From Uranotaenia lowii (taxonomy: Eukaryota; Arthropoda; Insecta; Diptera; Culicidae), in NCBI RefSeq assembly GCF_029784155.1, contig NC_073691.1, positions 55,424,356-55,488,355 of the forward strand: a stretch of DNA of 64,000 nucleotides, written 5' to 3'. Under the pieces are notes generated by a model. It was not told the DNA's origin, made no database searches, and worked only from the letters and a program-made list of their open reading frames with translations. The position numbers were made by a program, and so were the translations under genes. Positions 19,568 through 30,560 of the stretch are shown here, in pieces (the first letter of the stretch is position 1; every line of letters begins with the position of its first letter).

Positions 19568-20168
19568 CAGACCCCGTTCGTTTTTGGCAACATTCGATTT
19601 TGGCAACTTTCGATTTTGGCAACATCCGATTTTGGCACATGTGCCAAAATCGAACGGTTTTTAGAAACAACATTACAATTTAGTTTTCGTTTTAACAGGA
19701 CCAATTTAAATCAGACAAATACCACTAATACGTTTTTGTGTTCTGAAATGGTGATAAAATGCAACAATAAAAACAAAAGTTTTTAAAAAAATTTATTAAG
19801 TACTAAAAAATGGCAAAAAGTTGAAAAATTCAAAAAGTTAAAAAACAAATTCAAACAAAACACTGAAAATGACTAAAAACAACTAAAAAATGATGAAGAA
19901 CGAAAAAAACAGCAAATATGATAAATGAAAACAAACATTATAAACAAAACAAAATAAGTGCAAAATGCATCAAACACATGATGAAAAAAATCAAAAATTA
20001 CTAGCAATGGTCGGAAATTGACTAAAAATAACGTTTTTGATAATAATACTAGTTATTTTGTAAAAATAACTGATAAAAAAGTGGAAAAAAAAACCGTTTG
20101 ATTTTGGCAACATTCGATTTTGGCAACACAAAATGTACGAGCGTGTTGCCAAAATCGAACGGGGTCTG
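19568..20168. mobile_element. TA-flanked TIR element with CGATTTTGGCAAC repeats (601 bp)
   Basis: The left end CAGACCCCGTTCGTTTTTGG and the reverse complement of the right end CAGACCCCGTTCGATTTTGG form TIRs of about 25 bases with one mismatch, and TA lies outside each end. CGATTTTGGCAAC is repeated three times at the left and twice at the right, likely transposase binding sites. CAG ends with TA duplication suggest a pogo/Tc1-mariner relative. There is no transposase; the interior is A-rich. It directly abuts the Helitron end, only six bases away. Confidence 0.75.
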
Positions 20169-20356
20169 TATATATATATATATAAGTTTTCTTAATTATT
20201 TTGGAAAGTTCCAGTAACTTCAGTGATATTGCAGAAATGTTGAAAGTATGCAAAAAACTTTGAATTTCAAGAGTTACCACGCGAGAAAAAATTCTTTAAA
20301 TTTTCCTCCCCTTAATCTTTACGTTACTAGTCAACTCATAGGTGGGCAAGACATAA

Positions 20357-20361
20357 CCCAG
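20357..20361. repeat. 5-bp target-site duplication of the LTR element
   Basis: CCCAG before the 5' LTR, repeated at 21738-21742 after the 3' LTR. Confidence 0.75.
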
Positions 20362-20627
20362 TGTTGAATCTCAACAATAATGGTCACCCTGAATCGAACG
20401 TCACAATTGTCGATGGGTTACTCTTTGTATCGTACCCATTTTGTTGAGTGCTTATGGTTGCCAGTTTGTAAGATTTCCCCATGTATTTCTTGTGTTTTAC
20501 GCGCGAAAAGTTGTAATTATGGCGAAACATGAATAAACTTTCTCTTTTTAAGTCTACCGTTAACGAAACGAGTTGTGTTTTATTTAAACCCCAAAATCCT
20601 ATCCTTGGAAAGGTCTGAAATTAATCA
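20362..20627 (+). repeat. 5' LTR (266 bp)
   Basis: Starts TGTTG, ends ATCA. Contains a GAATAAAC polyadenylation-like signal at about 20530. No difference from the 3' LTR was seen. Confidence 0.85.
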
Positions 20628-20628
20628 T

Positions 20629-20646
20629 TGGTGCCGTGACCAGGAT
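20629..20646 (+). promoter_or_regulatory. Putative primer-binding site
   Basis: TGGTGCCGTGACCAGG follows the 5' LTR by about one base. TGG matches the CCA end of a tRNA; which tRNA is not determined. Confidence 0.6.
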
Positions 20647-20856
20647 TTGGTGGTTTTCGCTGGAGTACATAGTCCTGACACATCAGCATTATGCCACCAT
20701 CCTACCGATTGGTCCAACCCTAGATTCATCACGCTACCACGGCCAGAATTCAAAGTGACGCTATTCCCGAGGAATATAACATCAACGCTACCAAATCGTT
20801 AAGCTGCCCTGGCAAGTGACCCTGGACCTCAATCCGTACGTTGCTACCTAACTGCG

Positions 20857-20953
20857 CGCCGATCCAAGGCCCATGTTACCCAAGTAAATTATCCTAGTTT
20901 CCGATACGTTGTTACTAACTAACTGAGCGCCGATCCAAGGCCCATGTTACCCA
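20857..20953 (+). repeat. Internal direct duplication in the LTR element
   Basis: GCGCCGATCCAAGGCCCATG is present at about 20857 and again about 70 bases later at 20928, with flanking similarity. Confidence 0.7.
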
Positions 20954-20988
20954 ATACCTACTAGCTACCAAAGTTCTCTTCTGGCTCT

Positions 20989-21447
20989 TTGGGAGTTACT
21001 GCGCTAATCATGTATGATTCTGAACATCCATTGCCGAACTTTAATCCAACGACGATTCCAACATCCTGTCATCAAGTGATACAGTTCTTGTTCCCAATCA
21101 GTGATCCGGCTCGGATGGGTAGTACTGAATCCAAAATCAGCCATTCGAGCACCTGCCGTACTGACTGTCCGGTCAGTACTCGCTCTAAAGTACATCGCAA
21201 GTACTTTGAAGCTAGTGTGCCGATCACTGATCATTTTGGCCGAAAGATGACAATCCAGTTCAACACGCATTCCAAAGTCGATGTCCAAGGTGATCCGAAA
21301 GTCCGGAGTAGGTCCAAATCCAACAGTATCCAGAATCCAATGAACCCGTACCAGTCCAATCCACAGGAAACAAACGGACTTGTGAAAACAAGTGCGAAAA
21401 TTGCCAAACAGATCCAAACCAAAACAATCCTAGGGTTACTATTATAA
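20989..21447 (+). other. 152-codon frame within the LTR element, unrecognised
   Basis: The only long frame between the LTRs. The translation is polar, Ser/Thr/Pro/Lys-rich and shows no zinc knuckle, protease DTG, RT or integrase motif. The antisense strand is also largely open (21004-21417). It could be a gag remnant or chance. Confidence 0.2.
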
Positions 21448-21471
21448 AACATTCGTTTTAGGTGGCCAGTA

Positions 21472-21737
21472 TGTTGAATCTCAACAATAATGGTCACCCT
21501 GAATCGAACGTCACAATTGTCGATGGGTTACTCTTTGTATCGTACCCATTTTGTTGAGTGCTTATGGTTGCCAGTTTGTAAGATTTCCCCATGTATTTCT
21601 TGTGTTTTACGCGCGAAAAGTTGTAATTATGGCGAAACATGAATAAACTTTCTCTTTTTAAGTCTACCGTTAACGAAACGAGTTGTGTTTTATTTAAACC
21701 CCAAAATCCTATCCTTGGAAAGGTCTGAAATTAATCA
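21472..21737 (+). repeat. 3' LTR (266 bp)
   Basis: Identical to the 5' LTR by eye, preceded by TTTTAGGTGGCCAGTA in the polypurine-tract position, which is only weakly purine-rich. Confidence 0.85.
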
Positions 21738-22564
21738 CCCAGTGAACATTTTGTTCTATATATTTCAGTTGTTTCTGAGATATAGATACACACTTTTGAA
21801 CAATCGAAAAAAGTTGTAAGGTACACCGGGGTAAGTGGGGACGGTTTTTCGTATAGTTCAACTTAAAAAAATCGTTAAAAAATCAGCAGTGGATCAATTT
21901 TGATAAAATTGCGTTCAATGTGATGCAGAACATGTTGCTCACAAATGCTGAAGAGATGAGCTTGATAGACGCAAAGCGAAAAAAGTTATCACGTAAATTG
22001 TTTTGGACTGCTGGTGTATTCACTTACCCCGTTTTATGGGTTAAGTGGAGACGGTAAATGTTCCCTTTGATTTCTCAGGAAATTTCCAACAAATTTGTGT
22101 TTTTTTGGTTGAATACGTTACTTCATTGCTCGAACCGCCCGAAATTTTGAAAAAAGTTCATTGTTCTATTAATAAGGCATCTAGTTCAATGATTACCCAA
22201 GCATACAAAAGTCTCATAAAACAGGTACAAAAACGCTTACTCAGCCCCATAATTTGTATGAAGTACGTTCTATGTAGCTCAAAATTTAAGTTCTTATTGA
22301 TACTTTCAAGTTCCAAAACATTTCTTAATGATCTTCTATTCAGCTTCCAACGGCCTTTTTATTCAGCTTCCAAAAAATCGCAAAATGAGCAAATAATCTC
22401 AACTGCACCCTTGGCATCGGTTCATATCACCTTCTTTTGATTATTTACTATGTTCTGTACATGATGCCACGCGCCAGATTCAAACTCGACAAATTGCTCA
22501 ATTGCTTCTTTCCTACATTTCCTACATATATCGCATCAGAATTAACAAATTACTTATTGAAAAA

Positions 22565-22640
22565 AAAACTTGCCCGGCTTCGGGATCGAACCCCGACCTT
22601 CGTGGTGAGAACCAACACGCTACCACAAGACCACGCTTAG
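22565..22640 (-). ncRNA. tRNA-like (tRNA-Glu-like) SINE head
   Basis: The minus strand has a B box GGTTCGATCCC within a perfect 5-bp T-arm (TCGGG / CCCGA), an A box-like TGGTCTTGTGGTAGCG, and TTCTCACCACGAAGG at the anticodon position, resembling tRNA-Glu(CTC). The acceptor strands do not pair (GCGTGG against GCCGGGC). A T-run on the minus strand follows, a possible Pol III terminator. So it is a tRNA-derived module rather than a functional tRNA gene. Confidence 0.6.
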
Positions 22641-23140
22641 ATGTTGTTCTAACTGAAACTAAAACTCGAAGTGGTGATTTGATTTTGAAAGCACATCAAT
22701 GCACTTTTTGTGACTTACCAAATCCCGTTTGAGCATTTTTGTGCCTTTTAGGTGACTTACCAAATCCCGTTTTGAGCACTTTTGTGACCTTTATGTGACT
22801 TAAGTCCCGTATAACATACGTATAAATCACTTTTGCAACTTTCAAGTTCGTTAATGAGTACATATAGATCACTCATGGGAATTGGGCAAAATAAGTCACA
22901 TACAAAGCACATATTGAACACTTTTGCTACTTTCAAGTTCATTCATAAGTACATAAAGCTCACTAAAGGAAATTGGGCAGTTGAATCTCTTCGTCAGCCA
23001 ATATGTAACTTTCAATGCCTTCTTTCAAGTAAATATGTAACTTTTGGTTGCTTGGGTATTGTGTGTAATCCGATATTATCGAAAATATATACTTATTTTA
23101 GAAAAAAACGAGTACTTTTCCCAACTTTTCATAATCTGAA

Positions 23141-24597
23141 TCTATATATGAATTTCTGTCTGTCTGTCTGTCTGTCTGTCTGTTCCCTATAGACTCGGAA
23201 ACTACTAAACCGATTTGCGTGAAACTTGGCAGGTGGGGGTATTGGAGGCAGGAGATGGTTCCTATTATGGTTTCAGACCCCTCCCTCTCTCAATAAGGGA
23301 GGGAGGGGCCTCTCAAACAAAAGACTATTTTTTGCATAACTCGAGCACCCATCAAGCAAATGGTATCAAAATTGGCATGGGGTGGTATTTGGGTACGAGA
23401 AATATTTCTATGAATATAAGGTACCCCTCCCTCCTCTCAGTGGGGTGATAGGAAGGGGGGACGAGGGCTACCTTACAATTTTTCATGTAACTCGAAAACT
23501 AATCAAGAAATTGGAACCAAATTTGGCACGGGAAGGTATTTGGATACGAAAAATATTGCAATGATTATTTGAGACCCCTCCCTCTTTCCAGTAAAAGGGG
23601 GGAGGGGACCTCTTTCATATTTTTTACATAACTCAAAAACTAATAAAGCAAATGGAACCAAATTTGGCATGGGAGGGTATTTGGATACGAAAAATATTTC
23701 TATGATTATTTGAGACCCCTCCCTCTTTTCAGTAGAGAGATATGAAGAGGAGAGGGGGCCTCTTTCGTAGTTTTTTACACAACTCAAAAACTAATTAAGC
23801 AAAAACTGATCGAGCAAATTGAACCATATTTGGCATGTGAGGATATTTGGATACGAGAAATGTTTCTATAATAAATTGAAGCCCCACCTTTTCAGCGGAA
23901 AGATATAAATAAGGGGGAAAGGGGGTCTTCCATACATTTATTTTGCATAACTCGAGAATTATTCGAGCAAATGAAACCAAATTTGGCATCAAAAAGTATT
24001 TGAGTACGAAAAATACTATTATGAATATTAAGTTCTCACCCCTCCATTCAATGGGGAGAACGGAAGGCGGGATGGTACTCCCTTTCAAGTTTATGCATAA
24101 CTCAAGAATTTACTACGCAAATAAAACCAAATTTGACATGGGATGGTATTTCAATACGAGAAATTTTTCTATGTGATAGAATTACAATCTCCATTCAGCA
24201 GGGGGTGAAGGGAAGGACAGGGGAGAGGGCTCTCTTAACAGTTTTTAAGCATAAATCCAGAACATATCAAGCAAAAACAACCATATTTTATAATTTAGAT
24301 TGTTCGCGAACAATTAATTTGAGAGCCTCTTTTTTTAAAGCGAAGCTTAAGGGAACAGATAAAAATTGTCAGATCTTTAACACAAATTTATAGATTTATA
24401 GATTAAGAATATTTGTTCAAGTTGTCTTTGTGTTTCAATTCGAAACTCCAGCTGCAGCTCTAATTTTATAGCGGTTGCTTATGAATTAAGTCATAATTTG
24501 ATTTAAAATAATCCCAACGAAACAATAAAAAATTAAATAATTTCTGAAAATATCATTTGATTTTGAAAGGTGTAGCAAAGCACACCGGGTCAGCTAG
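23141..24597 (+). mobile_element. Second non-autonomous Helitron (1457 bp)
   Basis: It begins TCTATATATGAATTTCTGTC after A and ends GGGTCAGCTAG before T, with a 3' hairpin GGTGT...ACACC just upstream (24569-24586). It carries a (CTGT)n run at 23156-23181 and a tandem array. The start differs from the Helitron at 18269 but keeps the CTATAGACTC motif near base 50, so the two belong to related families. No Rep/helicase. Confidence 0.8.
23280..24260 (+). repeat. Tandem repeat of about 140 bp inside the second Helitron
   Basis: About seven degenerate units. Each has ACCAAATTTGGCATGGGA, a GGTATTTGGATACGAAAAAT word, GAGACCCCTCCCTCTTTCAG and a G-rich run, and ends CATAACTCAAAAACTAAT. Confidence 0.75.
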
Positions 24598-24692
24598 TGC
24601 TAAATAAAGCTAAATTGTATTAAATGAAGGAGAGTAAATTGAAAATATTTGTAAACATCAAGTATGTATAAAGCCGTCCCCACTTACCCCAG

Positions 24693-25874
24693 GTAGGGTT
24701 TGGAGACAAAATTTTAGATTTTTGCAAATAAACCCTTTTTTCTCAATTTTTAACCGTCGTTTCTTTTCCTAACTGGTTGTTTCGAATGTAAGGATTGTTT
24801 CAATGTAGAGTTTTTCGTCACGAGAAATTTTGCGATTGAAAAAGATAAACATCAACTCCACATTGTAGTTAAAAATAGAATATTTACAAAAAGTCACCGT
24901 AAACATCCGCAATTGTCGGAACCGTATCTCTTTTACAGTTATTGTATAGATTACAAGTAAATTCAACATTCTGCATTAAAAGTTTGAAAAAAATAGTTCA
25001 CAGTATTGTTTTAATAGCCACCGTCCCCACAAAAATCAAAACAAAAATCAAGTCAGATAAATCTATTGTTGTTATATCAGTTGGACATATAATACGCGTA
25101 TAGATGTCCTGAAGAAAAATTGTTAAAAGGTTGGCAATTAATGCTTTTCAAACAATAAGAGTTATTATACATCGTTTATAAAATATCATAAAAGAATTAT
25201 AAAACCAAACTGGATTTTAAGTGTTACTTGGGAGTCGTATTTTGAAAAATTCATTGAAAATGTCTTAGATAGAACCAAGATAAAAATGTCCGAAAGAAAT
25301 CGAGGAATGGAAAATGTTTCGATCACATCTATCAACTTGATCAATCACCGTTTGGTGGAGTATTTTCTAGATTGTCATAAGTAAGAACCCGTATGAGTGA
25401 TTTTTTGTCAAATATTCTCTCAAAAAAATTTCATGCGTATCAAACATAGATCAATAAAATTGATATTTTTTCTTGGAACTAAGAACTTTGGAGCTTAAAT
25501 TATCTCATTTGGGGTCGTTGAATCAAAATTTGCCATCGATTTTCCCGAACAGCATTTGAGTGCATTTGAGATGTTCAAATTTAATGCTCTAAATTCATAT
25601 TCAACTTTCTTGAAGACTGTGAGTAGTTTCGACTTTTTGAAATTTCAGAAGTTTTATTTCAGTTTAGATTTTCTATTGATTGAATTACATAGAATGCTGC
25701 GTATAAATCTTTTCTATTATTCCTTTACAGTGAGAGTCTATATGACCCGAACTGTTCTTTCTAGAAATGATATCTCAGAAACGGTTAAATCAGGATTTTA
25801 CATGAAATTTTCTGACTTTTCCTTAAATGAGAAGCTCTAAAATTTCCCATTTTTAGGAGATCTTAGTAGTCAAC
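24693..25874. other. Non-coding; weak exon-like signals only
   Basis: An ATG at 25286 opens 31 codons up to a consensus donor (ATAA|GTAAGA at 25381). A frame-compatible acceptor (TTATTTCAG) lies at about 25659, leading into codons that end at 25838. The conceptual product is hydrophobic and unfamiliar, so I do not call a gene. 25019 carries a stray CCGTCCCCAC motif of the neighbouring TIR family. Confidence 0.25.
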
Positions 25875-26150
25875 GCTACAAGAAGGACGTGTTTGACAGA
25901 GGCTCCGAAAATTTCAAGAGTTTTTAGGAACAATCGTACCCAATTCCCGAAACGGGCGAGCTGCAGAAATTTTCGATCAAATGTTTTCCAAAACTGCTCT
26001 GTGGACTTAGGATACCAAGCGAAGGGAATGGATTGCTGAACCTACGATATTTTCAACAAGGAAATGATGGAAGAATTTGGTGTGATCGATCCTTCATTAT
26101 TCTTACCAGGATGGTTTCCCTCCAGGAATGCTCTTCAAACCTGATACTAT
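25875..26150 (+). pseudogene. Possible decayed coding fragment, family unknown
   Basis: Codon-like sequence alternates between frames. One frame reads FQEFLGTIVPNSRNGRAAEI and on to FDQMFSKTALW before a stop; another reads DIFNKEMMEEFGVIDPSLF and on to LPGWFPSRNALQ. Such long polar, non-repetitive stretches with stops only at a few points are unusual for this AT-rich background and suggest a broken gene or an old retrocopy. I recognise no domain. Confidence 0.25.
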
Positions 26151-26985
26151 CAGCCTGATAGCACAAAGCTAAGTTTTTTTTTAATTTTTAGTCTTTGAGT
26201 TAGGTTAAAATTTGATAAACCACAGTTCCTAAATTGTGATATAATTTCAGCTTCTAATGGAAAACTTTGACTTCATTTTCTTCGGGTTTATCGGTTTGAG
26301 TTAATCGTTCAGTTATGTTTCTGATTATCGATCGTAATATTTATTATATGCAGTTACATACATACATTGTACATCACTTTTTCCTGTCACGAAATTGACT
26401 TTGAATAAACTACAGAAGTCATCGGCGTTAAAGTGCATTTTCGGAAGTTTAAAATTGGCTAAAACCTGCAGTTTTGATTGGAATTTCAATTTTTGTAGGA
26501 TCATAAATCCTGGATTCCATAATTTTGAAATTTGGCTAACCCTTTAATGGATAATTAACTTTTTTGGCAACACAATAGTAATATTTTCATAAAGTAAAAT
26601 AAGTTTTGACAAAATTGAAAAGGACTTATCTGATACATACTTTTTTACGTTTAGATTAAATTTAGTATGTTGAAGGTTAAAGAAAAGAAAGACAGTCACT
26701 ATCCTTTTTTTTAATAGATTTTTTTTACATTGATATAATATTTTTCTTCAATTTAATTCTTCAATAATGGAAGATATTTAATGTATAAAAACATTATGCA
26801 TTTCTAAACTTTTGAGTGTCGTTAGGGAAGAACAATAGCGTAGTACAATGTATAGTATTTGGTTTTTCACATCATTACACTAGTCAAAAGTGTATCCTGC
26901 TCATGTCCTTTTCTCAAAACCTCCAACTTTAAATTATTTTGCTAGGATGCAGAGGTGACCTCGGTCCTAAAGCCCAAAATTGATC

Positions 26986-27345
26986 TTTCATCCCTTCCTA
27001 CCTTTTCCAATCTATCCGTTGACTACTAGGACGTGGCCGGCACCGTTATTGATGTTTAAAGAGAAAGCATTTGTTTTGTGCATTGTGGATGAGCTGCTAA
27101 TCCCAAGCACCATTCATTTGACCTTTGAGCAAAACTGTTGGCCTCGGTCAATCACGGAGTAGCAACCATTGGCGATGTGGAATTCGTTCTACTGAGCCAC
27201 GCCTGCGACAATGGAGTTCGAAATGCATTAAAAGTAATGTGGAAGCAAAAATGGAATTACCTTATGATAAATAAATTCAAGATGAAGTATTTCGGGTTCC
27301 ATAGTTCAAAGGTGGATGTGAGTAGTCAATCAAGCTAAGCTAATG
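26986..27345 (+). repeat. Dispersed repeat R1, copy 1
   Basis: It shares long blocks with 59040-59392, for example TCAATCACGGAGTAGCAACC followed by ATTGGCGA, then CCCAAGCACCATTC and the ending AAGCTAAGCT. It is probably the 3' end of a retrotransposon family. No coding motif is visible in either copy. Confidence 0.7.
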
Positions 27346-27624
27346 AGAAGCTCTACAATTTCTCATTATTAGATTTTTTTTAATAGGGTTACCAGAGTCA
27401 CCTAGAAAAAATCAATTACCCGGCAACGGTTATATAGACCCGGATTATTGTTTTGGTTATAAAATCAAAACTACCGAACCGATTTTCATAACTACTACCA
27501 TTCTGAAATCTTTCAAATGTTTGCTATTAGATGCTTCTTAGAAAATTTAGTTTTGATTTTAATGGTCATCAGAAAACGACTTTAGCCCTCATCCGCATTA
27601 GGTTTCGTTACCCTTATCAGACTT

Positions 27625-28130
27625 AGGAGCGTCAATTTGACACTTCAAGCTAAAATCGTTATAACTCTTTTCATATCTAACCGATTACAACGAAACTTAT
27701 GTCACTAGAAACCTTGTAATGTTAGAAACATTATATACAGTTTAAGCTACTAGTTTTCCCGTTATTCAGCGGAAAAAAACATCCGAAAAAAACATGCCTC
27801 AGAAAAGTTATTGCAGCTCATGCATAACATACTCAAAAAATATCTATCTGATGCATATGAACGTTCAAGTTATGATATACATAATGAATTCAGGAAAAAA
27901 GTTAAAAAAAGTGGTCTGAAAAACCTACTTTTCACTCGATTGCTAGTAAAGACTGTTTGAGGGATGGTAAAGTTTTAAAAATATATGACTATAAAATTTA
28001 TTCTAATTCTAACATTTTGTTGTATTTAGATTTTTGATACAACAAGAATGGAATTCATTATAATTTTTCAAAGTTGACTACTTTTCACGATTTTTTTACA
28101 TATTAAAATTTCATCTTTTCTTCTCATTTC
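27625..28130. repeat. Diverged member of the TCAATTTGACACT long-armed repeat family
   Basis: Begins GTCAATTTGACACTTC and, in order, keeps words of the family seen at 34258-34900: AAACATGCCTCAGAAAAGTT, then CTACTTTTCACTCGATTG and AAAGACTGTT. Only one arm is recognisable here. Confidence 0.45.
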
Positions 28131-28290
28131 TCGCCGTTTGAAGCAATTAAAACTATATCCGTTAGAAAGGAAATTTAATTTACATTCTTATGAGGTGCAA
28201 CAATTTACGCTGTGAGATTTCACAAAAATATGAAAATTATAAACGTAAAATCCTTCATGAATGGCTCAAACTACAAGCAGAACGCTTCCA

Positions 28291-28434
28291 GCAGAACGTG
28301 TTTGTTTGCTTTCCGGTGGATGCACGAAATAAGGAGCTAGTCACGACACGCATCATTATTTCGTGCAATTTGCTTGCAGAGAGCCTTAATCACCTCCCAC
28401 CGTAGGACTCGGAATGCAAACAAACACGTTCTGC
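28291..28434. repeat. Nested double hairpin (144 bp)
   Basis: A perfect 19-bp inverted repeat (28291-28309, GCAGAACGTGTTTGTTTGC, against 28416-28434) encloses a second perfect 11-bp one (28322-28332, GCACGAAATAA, against 28356-28366). It could be a small MITE or a structured RNA; no target duplication is clear. Confidence 0.65.
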
Positions 28435-29097
28435 TAGACGCGTTTTGTTTTGAAGCTTCCAATGCAATGCTGAAGCTTTTCAATAGTTTTATAACAACGT
28501 TTTCATGAGGATCAAGGAATTTGATGATTAAATTCCAGCCGATAGTAATGAATTGATAATGAAGAAACTGATAGAGTGACCGATTCTAGTATTAAATAAT
28601 AGAATTTCAACATATTCAGAACCAAATTTGAGATATCGACTTTTACTTAAGCTTTTTATTACCCTGAGCACAACTACTCTGAAAAATTTAACATGAAAGG
28701 AAGGTTAAAGAAAACAGTTCTACGGTCTTCAATAACGTTGTAAAATCACATTTTATTTTAAAGATCAAAAGCTCACAAGCGTCCTTCAGCAACAGCGTTC
28801 CTGATTCAAGCCGATTCAAGGTTGTATTAGCGATCAAATGCTCGGAAGCAGGACTATTTTCTTGATTAACATATTTTTCCGGCTCACGACTTAACTTGAC
28901 GGCCATAATTTCTAAAATTCAAGCGGTTCATGGCAGCCGTCTCCAATTTCTCGAACATAATCTAAGCATGGCTAGACAAGCGATTTGCTTCTTGTAAAAG
29001 AACGAATTACTTTAAATCTGGTTTCGAAAGAATATAAAAGCACAGAGAAAAAAGGTCCTTCCAACCAACGTGAGTTGCTTGAGAGAGCGTAAATGTC

Positions 29098-29397
29098 TTC
29101 TCCACGTGAAAGAACATGATAGAACTATGATCATAAGCGTAGTTATGAGCATATTTTTGTTATGAACTTTAGGTTCCCCATCGAAATAATTAGCGGGTGC
29201 TCGTTTCATAATGTAAGTTTTTTTTTCAATTTTTTTTAAGATTGATAAATAAAATAAGCATATGATGCGTATTTAAGTCAACAACATATAGAAAAAATAT
29301 GCTGACGCAAAGCGACGGCGTTGACAGTTGGATTGAGATGTTTATCTCAACACACATCTTAGATATTGAAAGTGGTCCACGCTACCCCACTCTCCCC
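29098..29397. mobile_element. Partial copy of the GGGAGAG MITE family
   Basis: Matches 13349-13792 from CTCCACGTGAAAGAACATGA to the right terminus CCACTCTCCCC, with TA following. The left half of the element is absent. It lacks the 137-bp insert seen in the other copy. Confidence 0.7.
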
Positions 29398-29639
29398 TAC
29401 TTATTTTTAAAGGAATTTTAAAACATCACGTACAAAATTTTCGATTATTTTCGACCCATCTTCCCCCTAAGAAACGAATTCGTTTCGGAACGCACTCCAA
29501 AAATAAGTCTAAATTTCTGTAGACAAATTTTAGTGTTTCAGTACTTATGGTGGTTATTTTCAGAGAGTAAATGGTTCATTTACTGCTTGAATACAATATT
29601 GATAAAAAGTTAAGACTAAATTAAGTTTGCCATGTTGCT

Positions 29640-30050
29640 CGGATATTTAATATAAAATTTGGGTACAGTCCTGCCGGCCTGGTTGTCCGGATTTCATTGA
29701 AACATTTCCGGATTTATTCACTTCATTTGGCATATCAAACGAAAAAAAAAACAAATTGTGTTGTGTTGCCTTCAAGACGAACTCTTTGGAGCAAAAAATT
29801 ATGGTGAGTTTTTGGAAGCCTAAAATACGACCTAAAATCTGTCGAAGAATTTTGATGGCCAAAAAATTGTTTTCAATTTTTTTTCTTGATTTTTGTGAAC
29901 AATTTTTGAATTTTGGCAAAATTTTCCCGGTAAATGCCCGGATTTTTGGTTGTCAATTTTGAAATCAAATACCTGGATTTTGCCAGGTTTTCGTATCAAA
30001 TTGCCCGGATTTGTCCGGTTCAGACACGTGCTGAAAAAAATCTGGCAACC
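29640..30050. repeat. CCGGATTT-rich repeat fragment ending TCTGGCAACC
   Basis: Repeated words TTGCCCGGATTT, GGTTGTCCGGATTT and AATGCCCGGATTTTTGG, ending AAATCTGGCAACCTTA. Similar ends occur at 27388 (GGGTTACCAGA) and 40845 (CCTGGCAACCTTA). Probably remains of a hAT-like family with GGTTGCCAGA termini; no duplication was found. Confidence 0.35.
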
Positions 30051-30399
30051 TTAAACTAAATGATAAAAGTTAAACCCATGAAAAAAAATTGTTAAATTTA
30101 AACTAAGTTTGTAGTCAATGACTGCTGATTAACCTGGCTTCAAATATTGGTCAAGGAGATGAAATTATTTTAAAGTTCTAACAAGACTCACGTTTCTAAC
30201 ACGGAAAACTATTTAATAATGAATTTGTATTCCTTCGATGGGTTCAGGGCGCTCTTGAGCTCTATTGGAAGTTTGGCGGCTTGTTACTTCATGCGGATGC
30301 ATTTAAATAAAAAAAATCTCCAGTGACCCTCAATGAATTCTTGTATTCTTTAATTTTGCATCATTACTTTTTTTATGGACGCACTCTGAAAGCCTAGGA

Positions 30400-30560
30400 A
30401 AGAAAAAACTCCGTAATCAGACCTTGAGTGTCAATTTGACACTCATCGCTTAAAACCGCTGTATCTCTTTTGTTTCTCAACCAATTTTCACTAAATTTAT
30501 AGTTTTGGAAACATCGTACACCCATAGAAGAGGTTGCAAAAATCCAATGCCTATTTAGCA
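30400..30560. repeat. Fragment of the TCAATTTGACACT family
   Basis: GAGTGTCAATTTGACACTC is palindromic, followed by GTTTCTCAACCAATTTTCAC and AAATTTATAGTTTTGGAAAC, shared with 34340-34385 and, in reverse, 38640-38740. Confidence 0.5.

Larger units (their letters stand above)
20362..21737 (+). mobile_element. Short non-autonomous LTR retrotransposon (1376 bp), BEL/Pao-like ends
   Basis: Two 266-bp direct LTRs (20362-20627 and 21472-21737), starting TGTTGAATC and ending TTAATCA, are identical by eye and flanked by CCCAG. Two bases into the interior is TGGTGCCGTGACCAGG, a tRNA primer-binding-type sequence. The internal region is only 844 bp and lacks protease, RT, RNase H and integrase. Five-base duplication and these ends fit BEL/Pao or copia better than gypsy. 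Identical LTRs mean a recent insertion; replication must have used proteins from a full-length relative. Confidence 0.85.
21821..24692. mobile_element. TIR element with CGGGGTAAGTGGGGACGG ends, carrying nested insertions
   Basis: The left end at 21826-21844 reads CGGGGTAAGTGGGGACGG. At 24673-24692 the reverse complement gives GGGGTAAGTGGGGACGG. The same word recurs in part at 22040 (GTTAAGTGGAGACGG) and 25019 (CCGTCCCCAC), so the outer structure may be compound. Inside lie a tRNA-like module (22565-22640), a CACTTTTGTGAC-type short repeat zone (22690-22980) and a whole Helitron (23141-24597). No transposase was found; the 131-codon frame at 22045-22440 shows no motif. TA flanks are not clear, so class is inferred from similarity of the ends to other TA elements here. 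Confidence 0.55.

Noticed and set aside
20989..21447. 152-residue protein as a gag gene of the LTR element
   Set aside because: No gag, zinc-knuckle or pol motif is visible and the antisense strand is equally open; kept only as an unrecognised frame.
22565..22640. Genuine tRNA gene (Glu)
   Set aside because: A good B box and T-arm exist, but the acceptor strands do not pair and the anticodon arm is poor; the tRNA-derived module reading fits better.
18425..24260. CRISPR-like arrays
   Set aside because: The regularly spaced repeats are long, degenerate tandem units without unique spacers, inside Helitrons of a eukaryotic genome.
25286..25840. Two-exon gene with donor at 25381 and acceptor near 25659
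   Set aside because: Splice consensus and phase agree, but the product is short, hydrophobic and unfamiliar; chance is likely in AT-rich DNA.
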